The notes beneath the pieces were generated by a model. It searched no databases, had not been told where the DNA came from, and saw only the letters and a program-made list of their open reading frames with translations. Shown here piece by piece: positions 39,116 through 50,696 of a stretch of 64,000 nt of DNA (position 1 is the first letter of the stretch; the number at the start of each line of letters is the position of its first letter). Source of the stretch: Arabidopsis thaliana. Taxonomy: Eukaryota > Streptophyta > Magnoliopsida > Brassicales > Brassicaceae. Position numbers and translations under genes: made by a program. Location of the stretch: assembly GCF_000001735.4 (NCBI RefSeq), contig NC_003070.9, positions 1,116,001-1,180,000 of the forward strand. The letters run 5' to 3'.

Positions 39116-41125
39116 TCAGTGGCTAGTAGACGGAGGAGTTGAGGTTCTAAACGTTTCTCCAGAATATCCACCGCCTCTCGACATCATCGATCGCCGGAGT
39201 TGAAACCGGAAAACAACTGAGACGCTTTTCACCAAACCTAGACCGTCCTCAACAACCCGAATATTCCCTTGCATATACTGTCACAAAACAAGATAAAAGT
39301 GTTAAACCAAGTCATTAGCACATTTACATACAAAACACAAATGACCAACCTTTACAATGTTTTGGCAAGCGTTGAGACTCGGATTCTCTTCCTCCTCCTC
39401 CAGGTTACTACCACTACTACTACTACTACTCTCTTCACCTTCAGCAGTTACCTCGAATCCGAATCTAACTTCCATGTATTCTTTCGAATAGCAATGTCGC
39501 CAAACCGCTTCTTGAATATCTTTCCTCTCTGATACGTCTGAGTTCCCGCTTTCCGGAAAAACCCAGAAAGTCACATTCCCTTTGATCTTTCGATTCATTA
39601 GAACCCCAAGCATATGCAAAATCGCTTGAAAGACCTTTCTATCATCACCTACGACGTAGTCAGGCAATGCTCTATAAACTTCAGCTGAGAAACCAAAACC
39701 ATTTGCCATGCATAAACACCTCGCCACGCAAGCTGACTCTTTCACAACCGAATGCAAACTGAAATAATGAGTCTCTGCAGCGCGGATTGTCCCATTGTTT
39801 ATATCTCCGGCATTGTTTACAAGCTGTACAAGTAACTCGCTGGTTCTCCTCATTGCATCAACGATAACAGTCTGGTTCTCGGGTAACTTCCCATCCTGAA
39901 GTATCAAAGGAAGCAACCCGAGAATGGACCGCACAGGACACCTCATTGCATCGCTCATCATCTGCTCGAACGCAGCCTTGGCTTGATTAGCTCTCAGTGC
40001 GTTCTCCCTCGCAACCTGAAGCGCTCGGTTCTGTTCAGCGAGTTTCTCTCTCATAAGCTGAGATTCTTCAAGAATCACGGCGTGAGAGATTGCAACCGCC
40101 ACTTGATCAGCCACCACCTTAACAATCTCAAGCTCTTGATAAGTCCAAGCCTGCGGCTGTCTCAATGGAAGCACACACACCAATATCGCATAACACATGT
40201 GAATCGCCTCTGGTGTCCCGCCTTTAAAGTTACAAACCCGAAGCATAGGGACTCTTATCCCAACCGTAGGACCTGACTTCCCTCGGCTAGTCACTGAGGC
40301 AAGCACAGAACCAGGGCTCAACATATTCACCTCTTCGCTTCTCTTAATCCTCACAACATCAGACTCACTAATCGGTATCGAGAACCCAGCATAACCACCA
40401 AAATGCTCATTCTCATTCTCATCATCAATCCTCGGTCTTAACTCATGAGTAAGATTCATCTCCGTCTTGATCTCATTCGGGATCCAAACCGCACAGTTCT
40501 TGAGCCCCAGAGTCTTGGACAACTCCACAAGCGTAGTGTATAGAATGGTGTGTCGATCAAGAGACGTCCTAATCTTGGTAGTGAGCATACGAACATGCAA
40601 ACTCGTCTCAGTCTGCTTCATAATGATCCCAACCTCACGATCAAGCTCTCTGGTCTTCTTACTCAACATAAACTCACGAACCTTAGCCTTAAGAAGCAAT
40701 GGTAAGAGAGTGACTAACGAGAGTGCCGTGAGGAAAGAGACGATACCAGTCAGCATCTTGAAGACAGTGACAGCTGTCATGACCCAAGGCCAGTGAGGCC
40801 CGTAGGTGAAACCAGCGAGCAAATGGGTCATGCCGCAGAGAACAATGAAGGCTATAAACTCGCAGACCACCCAATTGTAAGGTGAAGGCACATTGGTGCG
40901 GCTCACGAAGTAAACCAGCTCGATTGGGATCGAGAAATAAGCGATTGCGATAAGAAAGTCGCCGACTTTTTGCGAGTTGAGGATTGTCTCGTAGCTAAAG
41001 AGACTGTCTTCGTCGTCGCAGTTGCATAACGACAAGCTACCGTCGTCTTCTGCGGCGGTGACGACGGAACCGATTAAGAAGAAGAAGAAGAAGACAAGCC
41101 ATTGGACTAACAATGTCTTTAACAT
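39116..41125 (-). CDS. ERS2: Ethylene receptor ERS2 (subfamily II)
   Basis: Two exons, 41125-39350 and 39277-39116, give 645 residues, as known for ERS2. It is an ER-membrane ethylene receptor acting upstream of CTR1. An N-terminal hydrophobic signal-like segment (about 7-24), the extra segment typical of subfamily II, precedes CNC (C34/C36, dimer disulfides). Three transmembrane helices follow, with the copper-binding pair C97 and H101 in LCGMTHLL. A GAF domain lies near 180-330. The histidine-kinase region is degenerate: the H-box reads MSDAMRCPVRSI, with Asp where the phospho-His would be, and no receiver domain follows, separating ERS from ETR types. Poly-Ser/Glu runs occur near 560-580. 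Confidence 0.98.
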
Positions 41126-41139
41126 CGATTACTGTTTCC

Positions 41140-41650
41140 CTGAGTAAGAATTAATTAAAAAGGTGAGATTTTTATTCATACCCAGAACTCAAAATCGAGA
41201 TTTTTCAATTCAATATGCGTAACGTTTGGATTTTGTATACCCAGAATTGTGCAATTACCTATGAACATAGTGAAAATCAAAATCAGAAAAAGATTCAAAA
41301 TTCAAAACTTGTTCAAGGAGAGAGTAAAGTTAATGTCTTTTAGATTATAAATCTTTTTCACAACAAGGACCGAATTTGTAAATTAATTTTCTTTTAATCC
41401 CCTAAATGTATGAAGTTATGAACCACCCACAAGAACAAACATCAAAATCTACCGATTCCTCACAAAATCCGCAGAAAATTCAAAATCAGATGAGAAATAG
41501 CGAAAAGGAACATCAAACCCATCTCACATTTGAGAAATCATATACCTGCAACGTAGTGATCAGCCAAAAATCTCTTTTCCAGAAAACGTAAAAGCTGTAG
41601 AAGAAGAAGAAGAAGAAGTCTAAACGATTGTTGAATCTTACGAAACTCAC
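41140..41650 (-). other. Likely 5' UTR intron of ERS2
   Basis: Minus-strand donor CTG/GTGAGT at 41650 and acceptor CAG at 41140-41142, 15 bases upstream of the start codon, frame a 511-base leader intron. Leader introns are common in plant ethylene receptor genes. Inferred from splice signals. Confidence 0.55.
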
Positions 41651-41761
41651 CAGAATGTGTAGAGAGAGAGACAAGTTAGGGAAGTAAATATGTGTGTGAG
41701 CAGAGTCTCTCGCTCTCTCTTTTTCTGTGTCTGCTGCGATAGAGAGAGTAGATTTACGTTT

Positions 41762-41765
<4 letters not shown>

Positions 41766-41794
<29 letters not shown>
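41766..41794. repeat. (GA)n microsatellite in ERS2 leader/promoter
   Basis: About 14 GA units, hence a (CT)n tract on the ERS2 sense strand, just upstream of the likely leader intron. Such CT tracts are frequent near plant transcription starts. Confidence 0.9.
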
Positions 41795-41799
<5 letters not shown>

Positions 41800-41949
41800 A
41801 ATTGGGGGGAGAGTGAAGAAGGAAAGGGGGGTGGGACCCAGAAACGGTACATGAAGAGAACATAGACGCTTTTCGTTTGGAACACAACACGAGCACGACA
41901 TCTTCTTCTTCTTCTTCTTGACCTACGTGGACTCTTACCAAATTCAATT

Positions 41950-43022
41950 TTAGAGGATTCTTCTTCTTTTTTTAATCTTTCCTTTTCAGCTTTATTAATT
42001 AATGACTCTATTTTCAAGATTTATGACTCTTAATACCTATCCCAAATTTTATTCTGCTTTTGGATTACAATAAACAACCTATAATAATATATATATATAT
42101 TTATATTTCTATTATTTTATGTATAAAAATAAATCTATTCTTTTTAATGTTTAAAAATTAGTTAATTATATTAAATAAATGTTTTATTTCTATTATGGAT
42201 GATTACATTGGTTTTTTAGAAAGTGAGATTACATGACCAAATAGTAGTATAAGTTTACATTAAAACCAAAAAATTGCATTAAACAATGATAACTACTAGA
42301 CTATGCAAGTATGAAGTCTACTCACTAAATATCTAAGTTAAAAATAGTATTGACTTAAACGGCACAATTTGCGGCTGATTTGATAACATAATGAGTTAGT
42401 TTATTCGACTGACTTAAGATATTTGGTAGATAATTAAATATGCAATGCTATTTTTCGTTTGTAAAACGTTATATTGACCTACCTTGCTACTTATTAGACA
42501 TGATTTAGTTAAACACTCCATCTTTGTTTTTCTACTCAATAATAACAATACCGAATCAAATTTCTTTGTGGGTCTACCGCCACTTAACTCTTATCAGAAA
42601 ATGGAGTCTTAACTAAGTGCATGATCATCTCTTTGGATCCCAATATCACTAAATTATCGATCGTACTACTAATTTTTCTTGGCAATTTTATCATTTTATT
42701 GGTAATATTTCCCTTTCAAGAAATCAATATGATCAACCACTAACTTTTCTTTGTAAACCGCAAATTTAGAAAAATATATACACATGAAAATCCGTATATT
42801 TTGATTGCCCTATTGAAATTTAGTACAAGTAATATATAAACTAGCTACATAACCTCGACAATAACGAACACTTATCAGATTTAGAAGACAAAACTAACAG
42901 CAATCTTGCTATATCGGTTTGAATTTTATGTTTTTGTTTATTAATATGAATTTGATCTTAGTGGATGCACTAGGAACATTTTATGGTCAAGGTTTTATAC
43001 CAATATAAATCTTTTAAATAAA
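41950..43022. other. AT-rich intergenic region upstream of ERS2
   Basis: Distal promoter of ERS2 and AT-rich DNA. No gene or repeat family recognised. Confidence 0.5.
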
Positions 43023-43093
43023 TAACCAGTGGTCTAGTGGTAGAATAGTACCCTGCCACGGTACAGACCCGGGTTCGATTCCCGGCTGGTGCA
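43023..43093 (+). tRNA. tRNA-Gly (anticodon GCC), acceptor stem with two mismatches
   Basis: A 71-base cloverleaf: D arm, anticodon stem GTACC/GGTAC around CTGCCAC (anticodon GCC at 43055-43057), T arm CCGGGTTCGATTCCCGG and 3' acceptor CTGGTGC plus discriminator A. The internal A box (TGGTCTAGTGG) and B box (GGTTCGATTCC) are intact, no intron is present and a T7 Pol III terminator follows at 43101-43107. The 5' acceptor strand reads TAACCAG where GCACCAG would pair, so pairs 1:72 and 2:71 are mismatched. CAA occurs about 25 bases upstream. It may be transcribed but poorly processed. Confidence 0.85.
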
Positions 43094-43100
43094 GATTGTA

Positions 43101-43107
43101 TTTTTTT
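43101..43107 (+). terminator. Pol III T-run terminator of tRNA-Gly
   Basis: Seven T residues starting 8 bases after the mature tRNA 3' end. Confidence 0.75.
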
Positions 43108-43172
43108 CCTGTTATACAGGTTTTTTCGCTTTTTTCTTTTTCTTTTTTTCTGAATCCAATGCTATTATTGGC

Positions 43173-43196
43173 CACGTGTCGAGCGATGAACACGTG
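43173..43196. promoter_or_regulatory. Two G-boxes 18 bases apart
   Basis: CACGTG at 43173-43178 (GCCACGTGTC context) and at 43191-43196, about 80-100 bases downstream of the tRNA gene. No adjacent protein gene is obvious. Confidence 0.4.
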
Positions 43197-44683
43197 CTGA
43201 TTCCTTTCCTTTTCTGTCTACATTCTCGTCACTATTACAAAACAAATGTCTTCTCCTTTTAAAGAAATCACTGGTAAGAATGCATGCATCATAAAACTTT
43301 TATCAAAGAAATAGAAATAGTGCATGCACCTTTGCCACTTAAGCCAATATATATGCAAATCAAAACAGATGTACACAGAATCATTTTTACTTTTTTTGCA
43401 TGAGACCACATACATATACAGTATAATCTTTTGTCTGTAAAGGCAATCCAGTACAAGACTAGCTAATGTTTGATAGACGTTTCATTTATACAGCAAGAGC
43501 GGGACTGATTGTTTATATACGGAAATTCATCAAATATTCAAATTGATTTAAAAAAATGGTGATTTGAATTACTTTTATAGTCAGATGATTTGATCAATAC
43601 ATTTACATCTTCTTTCCGGTGACATTATAAAAACGTTTAATACTTCTTTTAAAATTTAGTATTTTTCATGTATATAAAACATGTATCCTTGATCTTTCAT
43701 TCCTTCTCTCGTTTTTTGGGACCAACTTTCTGTTTAGGTACGTCTTCCTTAGAATATACGAGATTCTCTTGAGTCTTGAATATGAACTGTTATCGAGAGT
43801 ACGTTTCAGCAAATCTCCATTTGTTTCCCACTAATTAATAACGAAATCAAACTTTCACCTATCTGTGGATCAGACGACAGCTTTAAAAATTCACTGTCTT
43901 GTTTATTCTTCGACCCTTGGCTGTTAATGTATAGTAGCTTTTTAATCGGTTTAATCAAATGTTTGAACACTAAACAGCCCAACAACTTAAAGCCTTAGTA
44001 AACCGGATGATGTTATACTATACCAAGATAAACCGAACTCACACTCGCAAAACAACTACTACACCAACTTATCTTGTAAAACATTTAATGTGATAATTTT
44101 GCAAAACTAAGTAAGAGAAAGATTTCAAAACAAAACATGTTTTCTATATATACTTGTTTTACTTAGTTACCAAAAAATATATTTTTACGTTTTCTTTTGT
44201 CGCCCAATGGATGCTATTATAGCATCTACATATACATTTTTGCAGCCATTTTGTGAAATAAATCTTGGAGTTGAGACTTATTTACAATGGCTGCCACTCG
44301 CATTTATTATTTAGTTTTACAAAATTTTAAAAGATATTAATCAAACGATATCTTGTTTAATTTCTTTCTAAAAATCTGTACACAATCTTTTCATATATCT
44401 TCAAAAACAAAATTCCGTGAATTTTACTCCAGAAATATGCATAAATTCGATTTATAGCAAATATTTATATTAACATTTTGCATAACAATAAAAATACTAA
44501 TTTATAATAATGAAAATATTCACATAAAAAATCATATACACATACAGAAAAAGAATTATATATATCATCATTTAAGCCGTTGCTTTATTTAAATAAAAAA
44601 AAATACAAAAAATTGAAATCATATACTTTCTATGATAAATTTAAAATCTATATTAGTAGTAGAAATTTAAAATCATTCAAGAA

Positions 44684-45225
44684 ACGGTATAACACGGGTG
44701 AGATCCTAAAATTATTGTATTTATAACAAAAATAATTTATTTTCTTGGATTTTATAATACTAATATTTAGCTAACGAGATAATATAGACGAGTTTATATG
44801 GGATGACGGGTTTTGATCGATATCAATAAAGAAAGGTATATCACGGATGAATTCTTAAAATTTACAATTAAAATACAATTATACAACCGTAAACACAAAA
44901 AACCATATAATATTAACAAAACGAATATAACTTGAAACTTAAAAAATTTAGCTATAAAAAATCGACCCACGGTATACTGCAGATAAAATATTCAAAATTT
45001 TAAAATCCACCATACATCATTACTTAAAAAAATATGTGTTTTCATATCAATACTTCAAAAATTGAAACCTAAACAATAGTAATCATATACTAAATAATAC
45101 AGAGATTGATATCTACATTGAAAAATACAAATTAATATGATATATTTTCAGTTAATCTTTAAAAAAGTAACATTATATTTTTGTAAACAATATAGCCCCG
45201 CGGTGTACCGCGGGTTAAATTCTAG
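44684..45225 (+). mobile_element. Helitron-like 3' terminus with upstream degenerate copies
   Basis: CCCGCGGTGTACCGCGGG at 45197-45214 is a perfect 8-base-stem hairpin followed after 7 bases by CTAG (45222-45225) and a T. That is the established 3' end structure of plant Helitrons (hairpin, then CTRR, inserted before T). Degenerate relatives of the same 25-base terminus occur upstream at 44684-44710, 44835-44860 and 44966-44993 in the same orientation. The sequence between is very AT-rich and noncoding, so the element is non-autonomous (ATREP-like). No 5' TC terminus was identified, so the left boundary is uncertain. Confidence 0.6.
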
Positions 45226-45583
45226 TTGCTATATATAGATTTAGCAATCGATTTTCTAATTTTTTTTGTCACCTATACAAAGACATATTGATATGAACGC
45301 ATGTACAATTCTTTAAGAAAAATATTTATAAAAGAAATCAAATTACACGGCGATCTTAGCTAGTGTCTTCAACATTACACAGTATACGAAACAATACACT
45401 ATATATATTAGTTATTAATTAATGGTTACAAGGACATAACAACATCAAACCCAACATACATACTGCATAAAGATGGTAATGTTAAAAAAAATAAAATATG
45501 CTATTTGTCAATATGATCGGCATACAATTAAAAAGATTCAAATATTTATGTATTTGTGTGATAGACCTAATATTAAGAGACCG
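45226..45583. other. AT-rich 3' flank between the Helitron terminus and AT1G04330
   Basis: Probably contains the 3' UTR of the small minus-strand gene at its right end. Nothing else seen. Confidence 0.5.
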
Positions 45584-45886
45584 TTAATTTGGCCATGCAA
45601 ACGGCTGATTCGATGACGGTGCTGGCTGGTAGTAAAACGGAGCTGCCGGATGCTGCCACTTCTTAAAAACCGGCGGCTTCTCCGCCTCTTTACCCCACCG
45701 TTGCTCCTCCCTCTTCATTACCGCCGGTGGTTTTTGTGGTGGCGACTCCGTAGGTGATAGAAGAGGAATAGCCACTTTCCAATTCGCTTCGCAAGGGTTT
45801 ATCTTAAGAGGCGGTGGAGCCCGCCGCTGCAGCCTACTCGACTTTCGGTTCCCGCTGCCAGAAATATTTCTCGCCGTGGACGACAT
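45584..45886 (-). CDS. AT1G04330: Small basic Pro/Ser-rich plant protein of unknown function
   Basis: Single exon of 100 residues starting at ATG 45886; the frame is open further upstream, but a TATA-like element 60 bases upstream favours this start. I do not recognise a domain. Visible features are a basic N-terminal half (NRKSSRLQRRAPPPLKI), a NWKVAIPLLSP segment with proline clusters, a KREEQRWGKEAEKPPVFKKW stretch and an aromatic/proline tail (FYYQPAPSSNQPFAWPN). The GC content is clearly above the surrounding DNA, supporting coding. It resembles small angiosperm proteins of unknown role, probably nuclear or cytosolic. No membrane segment or signal peptide. Confidence 0.75.
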   Translation of the reverse strand: MSSTARNISGSGNRKSSRLQRRAPPPLKINPCEANWKVAIPLLSPTESPPQKPPAVMKREEQRWGKEAEKPPVFKKWQHPAAPFYYQPAPSSNQPFAWPN

Positions 45887-45943
45887 AGCAGGATCTTGTT
45901 GTATTAATTTTTTGTTTATATTTATGAGTGAGCTAGTATGCGT

Positions 45944-45953
45944 GTATATATAG
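45944..45953 (-). promoter_or_regulatory. TATA box of AT1G04330
   Basis: CTATATATAC on the minus strand about 60 bases upstream of the start codon. Confidence 0.4.
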
Positions 45954-47344
45954 AGAATGGCGTGTTCAAGAGTGTGTGCTTGGCTTGTGTTTTGGTCTAA
46001 ACGGTCGAATCTTTTTATTATTTGCTTCGTTTTGTTTTTTCTTTTCTTGTTCAAGTGTTTTTCCTTTTGACTAGTATAGACTAAACTACTAAATTATAAG
46101 TTTGACTATATTCTCTTTTATGATGACTATAATAAGTACGTATCTTTTTCATTTTTTTGTTTATGAAGAAACTACTTTCTTTTAGTGCTGAAAAAGATTA
46201 TCAAGAAATGTAAAAGCTCGTCGAAAGAAACACTTGTATTCAATTTCAACCAGCAGTTACTCTGGTAACTACAGTTCAGAACTTCAGATAATAATAGAAA
46301 TCCAAAATTTACCAAAGAATATTAAAAAAATCAATTACCAACATAGAAAATTACAAAATATCGAAAATTTCTTAACTCTTGTCCTTTTATCTATTTGGTC
46401 TTCAAAAATCAAAATTCTGTTGGTGGCAGTTTTTTTCCCAAACAAACCATTGTTGCAGTCAGTTGTATGTTTGGCATTGTTCGTAACTTTTGTTAATATT
46501 TCAATAAATATTAATTGTGTTATAAAAAGCAAAAGAATGATAAAGACGATATGAACTTTAGACCAAGGAGATAATATAACTTTTTTTTCCCTATACCAAC
46601 TTTAGACTAACCAACACCTTGATTACCTATTTATTTTCTTGAGAGATTTTGTGTGCCACATATAATGGAAAGAATCATATTCTAGTTTAAAACAAAAAGC
46701 AATATGTCTTTGAATAATTAATTAATCTCCTATTATAATTATCACAAAAATAATTAGCGGTTTAGGTTCTCTAGAAATAACCTTTATTCAAAACTGAAGT
46801 CAGATACGACAAATTTATTGATGTGATATCATATTATTTTACGCATATTAACCTTGTCCGTTGGATTTGTAAAGTTGTAACGGTTGGAACGGATTTGCAA
46901 GACAATTTTTAACCATGTATATGATTTTTTTTACAAATAGTAATTGCATGTTTGAGGTATCCGATAAGCTTATTGGACAGCATAAACCTGAATATTAAAA
47001 AAATAGGTTTGAAGTAAAATAATTATATCTATTTTACAACAAGAAAAAAATGAAACTTAACGAATCTAACTAACGGTTCTAATTCATAACCCCAGAAAAA
47101 CCTTCTCGGACCAATTTTTAAAAATCACTGAAAAAAATAATATGATCCAACAAAAGAAAACGGCTTAAATCCCAAAATCATATAAAAACTAATTGATAAA
47201 ATACAAAATGTGGCTAATTCTAGAATCCTACAATAGATAAGGAACCAAAAGTTGTAAGGAAGAATGACAAAGGTAATGCTTGGAGACATCAGAAGCTCTT
47301 CTGAAGCCTACCTGCCTTTGTGTGTGGAGGAGAAGAGAAGAACT
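45954..47344. other. AT-rich intergenic region
   Basis: About 1.4 kb between two minus-strand genes, without credible coding potential; the right end is the 3' UTR of the next gene. Confidence 0.55.
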
Positions 47345-48737
47345 CTAAGCAGCTTTAGGCTTGGGAGTCCTCTTCTTCAGAATCCTCTTGGAGCTCGTTG
47401 TTGAATTCTTCATTCCGATGAAAAATAGCAATGCCCCGAGAAGCGCAACACTCTGTGATAAAACATTGATTCAAAAGAATGAGAATCATAGAAGAAGGTT
47501 CAGAAGAGCCATAAAGGAATATACTTTATTCAGACTAGGTTCAGCTCGAAGAACATGGCAAGAGCAAGCCAAAACGAATAAATGAAGAAAGGTGTATAGA
47601 CAAACCTGCAAGAATTCAGTCAATAGAAGAGAGAATTGGCGGTCCTCGGGTCCATAGTTGTAGAAATCATATAAAATGGGACTGACAACCACCAAGTAGA
47701 CAGCCTAATAAGAAACAAAGAATTGAAATCCAAAGTCAATACAACAACTTAACTTTTTGAATACTTAAACAAAAGTGAAGAAATCCTAACCAGAAGATAG
47801 GCACCAAAGATGTTGCCGATAACAAAGAGTAAGCCTCCTAGGCCTTTCAGAGCAACAATAGCCCACACGACTTGTTTCACCTTTCAAAATTAGTTTTCCA
47901 AGTCAGACGCAACATATATATATAGACAGCATAAGAGACATGAAGACAAGGAATCAACGCAATGGGCATACCTCTAAGTTGGGCAATGATACTCCCAATA
48001 TGGAAGAGAGATGTGCTTTGGTCAGATCAAGCTTTGGAGCTAACTCTTTAGCTGCTGGACCACCGTCAGTTCCAAAGTCATTGAACCTAATAAGAATTCC
48101 AGAGAAGCATAGTTCGGATTTCGTAAGATAATCGACAAGGGGATACTTATAAAGCCTCTACACATATGACTAGTAAACTTTCAAGCAAACAGAGATGTGT
48201 ATACAAACAATTTAGAGAGCTAAATGGTGTTTTTCAGGATGGAATTGGACTAGCAGAACCTAGAAACCAATCCACCGTATCTCACTTCACCATATATCAG
48301 ACACAAATAGTGAAGAAACAGACTCTTGGTCATCTAAGTAGATAGAGATCATATGAACAACAGAGCTATTAAAAGGCTCAAGATCAGAGATACCACAGTC
48401 TCTTGGAAGCTAACTCTATTTTAAAAGCCTTAAAGAGAGGTTCTCAATCAAATCGGATCTAGCAAGATAAAATCAAGCAAGGGATTATTTAGACAAGCCC
48501 TAGATTTAACCCTAGATGTCGCTTAGACCAAATCAAACAGTTTAGCGGAAGATTCTCAATCAAATCGGATCTAGCAAGATAGAAGTTCATCGAAGAAGAT
48601 GTCGAACCCTAATCCAATAACCGGAGAAACGAGAGAAGAGATGGAGGGAATAAAGAAGAAAAGACTCACATTTGCCAAGCGGAGAGGATGAATAAAGAAG
48701 CGAAGAGAACTCTTCCAAGAAAAGAGAAGAAACCCAT
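47345..48737 (-). CDS. AT1G04340: HR-like lesion-inducing protein (DoxX/SURF4-like small membrane protein)
   Basis: Five exons, 48737-48670, 48086-47972, 47880-47791, 47704-47606 and 47452-47345, give 159 residues. It matches the plant HR-lesion family (HRLI), small four-helix membrane proteins named because overexpression gave hypersensitive-like lesions; the molecular role is unknown. An N-terminal hydrophobic segment (MGFFSFLGRVLFASLFILSA) is followed by hydrophobic blocks around VVWAIVALKGLGGLLFVIG, AYLLAVYLVVVSPILYDFY and SVALLGALLFFIGMKNS. The tail SKRILKKRTPKPKAA is basic, with a KxKxx-like ending compatible with ER retention. It is divergent from the neighbouring oxygenase gene, with 558 bases between start codons. 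Confidence 0.93.
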
Positions 48738-49295
48738 TTTCTCTATGTCTCCTTGTGTCGTTCTAGGTCGCAGGTGGTCTGATTTGTCGTCGGAGAGACG
48801 GATCCTTTCTCGGTGTTAGCTTAAACTTCGGTTCCTCTGCTTTTGTCTTTTTTTTTTTCAGAGAGAAAAAAGATTAATTTATATAATTAACCAATTAAAG
48901 GTGGAAAAGAAAAGCTAAACCGAATTGAACCGAAGTATCTAAATTAAAATTTAAACCGAATTTTTATCATTTTTAAAACTCAACCAAGAAGAAGATGAAA
49001 AGGCACCGTCATGCTGACATAAGTTCCAGTCCCAATCAACAAAACCGGACATACGTTTTTGATCAAGCTAGAGCAGAATCAATTGATCAAGAACCAAACT
49101 AAACCAGCAGCAAAACAGGACGTACGTTTTTCAACCATACAATTCTCAAATTGTCGTTTCTATCTTGTCTTCTCTCACCACAAGAATGCAAAAACATAAA
49201 TCCATTTTTCTTGATAACCTTCTTCTTCTTCTTTTTGTATATGTATGAAGCAGCTTTTTGTGAATGAATCTTCGAAATAGGTTAAAGAAACAAAA
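48738..49295. other. Shared upstream region of the HR-lesion and 2OG oxygenase genes
   Basis: 558 bases between two divergent start codons. It includes the pyrimidine-rich leader of the oxygenase (CTT repeats near 49219-49234) and the leader of the lesion gene. No clear TATA or repeat was assigned. Confidence 0.5.
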
Positions 49296-50538
49296 ATGGA
49301 GACCAAAGAATTCGACTCTTACAGTGAGCGCAAAGCTTTCGACGAGACGAAAACAGGTGTGAAAGGTCTCATTGATGCTCACATCACTGAGATTCCTCGA
49401 ATTTTCTGTCTCCCTCAAGGTTCCTTATCCGACAAGAAACCTTTTGTTTCTACCACTGATTTTGCGATCCCTATCATCGACTTCGAAGGCCTCCACGTCT
49501 CCCGTGAAGATATCGTTGGGAAGATCAAAGACGCTGCATCGAATTGGGGATTCTTCCAGGTGATCAATCATGGTGTTCCTTTAAACGTTCTTCAAGAGAT
49601 TCAAGATGGAGTTCGTAGGTTTCATGAGGAAGCTCCTGAGGTTAAGAAAACCTACTTCACTCGTGACGCCACTAAAAGATTTGTCTACAATAGTAATTTC
49701 GATCTCTATAGTTCTTCTTCATGTGTTAACTGGAGAGACTCTTTCGCTTGTTACATGGCTCCTGATCCTCCAAACCCTGAGGATCTCCCTGTGGCTTGCA
49801 GGTAAGTAACTTACGGTTTTTCATTGAGAAATCTTATGAACCGTTGAGCGATCTTATGAAATATTGGCTCAGGGTTGCTATGTTCGAATACTCAAAGCAT
49901 ATGATGAGATTAGGTGATTTGCTCTTTGAGCTTCTCTCAGAAGCTCTTGGTTTGAGATCTGATAAGCTTAAAAGCATGGATTGCATGAAGGGTTTGCTTT
50001 TGCTCTGCCATTATTATCCTCCATGTCCACAACCTGATCTAACCATCGGCACAAATAATCATTCAGACAACTCCTTCCTCACCATTCTTCTCCAGGACCA
50101 AATCGGTGGTCTTCAAATCTTTCATCAAGACTGTTGGGTCGATGTCTCTCCTATTCCAGGGGCTCTAGTCATCAACATGGGAGATTTCTTGCAGGCAAGG
50201 CAATTTCTTCATTGATCCATTCTTTTAAACTTTATTAGTAAAATATACAATGTTGAGAATCTGAGTTTACCTTTGATACGCAGCTAATAACGAATGACAA
50301 AGTCATAAGTGTGGAGCACAGGGTGCTAGCGAACAGGGCAGCTACACCGAGGATATCAGTAGCTAGCTTTTTCAGCACAAGTATGCGTCCGAATTCAACT
50401 GTTTATGGACCAATCAAAGAGCTTCTCTCTGAAGAAAACCCTTCAAAATACAGAGTCATCGACTTGAAAGAATACACAGAGGGATACTTCAAGAAAGGCC
50501 TCGATGGAACATCGTATCTGTCGCATTACAAGATATGA
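49296..50538 (+). CDS. AT1G04350: 2-oxoglutarate/Fe(II)-dependent dioxygenase (ACC-oxidase/E8-like)
   Basis: Three exons, 49296-49801, 49873-50194 and 50284-50538, give 360 residues. The N-terminal DIOX_N domain ([23 protein letters not shown]) is followed by the 2OG-Fe(II) jelly-roll. Iron ligands are H232, D234 (NNHSDNSF) and H288 ([10 protein letters not shown]); R299 and S301 (PRIS) bind 2-oxoglutarate. [13 protein letters not shown] is typical of the plant DOXC class. The group includes 2A6 and tomato E8-like proteins; the substrate is unknown. Intron 2 has a GC donor (CAG/GCAAGG at 50192-50200) with a normal AG acceptor. Paralog AT1G04380 lies inverted 11 kb away, with introns at the same places. 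Confidence 0.93.
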
Positions 50539-50696
50539 AAGAAAAAAACAATTGAAAGAGTAAATCATCTCAAGTTTATTGTAAGATATTGGTTCGTTTC
50601 ATGCATCTATTGGGTTCAGGTACTAGTCCAATTGTCAGATCTTGACAAATAAGTAAACCATTTCCTTTGTACCAAAAACAAAAACAACAAAGAAAG

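Noticed and set aside
41597-41620. GAA/CTT triplet run as a coding repeat
   Set aside because: It is a microsatellite in the ERS2 leader region, with no open frame that continues into a gene.
45191-45225. GC-rich hairpin as a transcription terminator
   Set aside because: The CTAG/T ending after a perfect hairpin and related upstream copies fit a Helitron terminus better.
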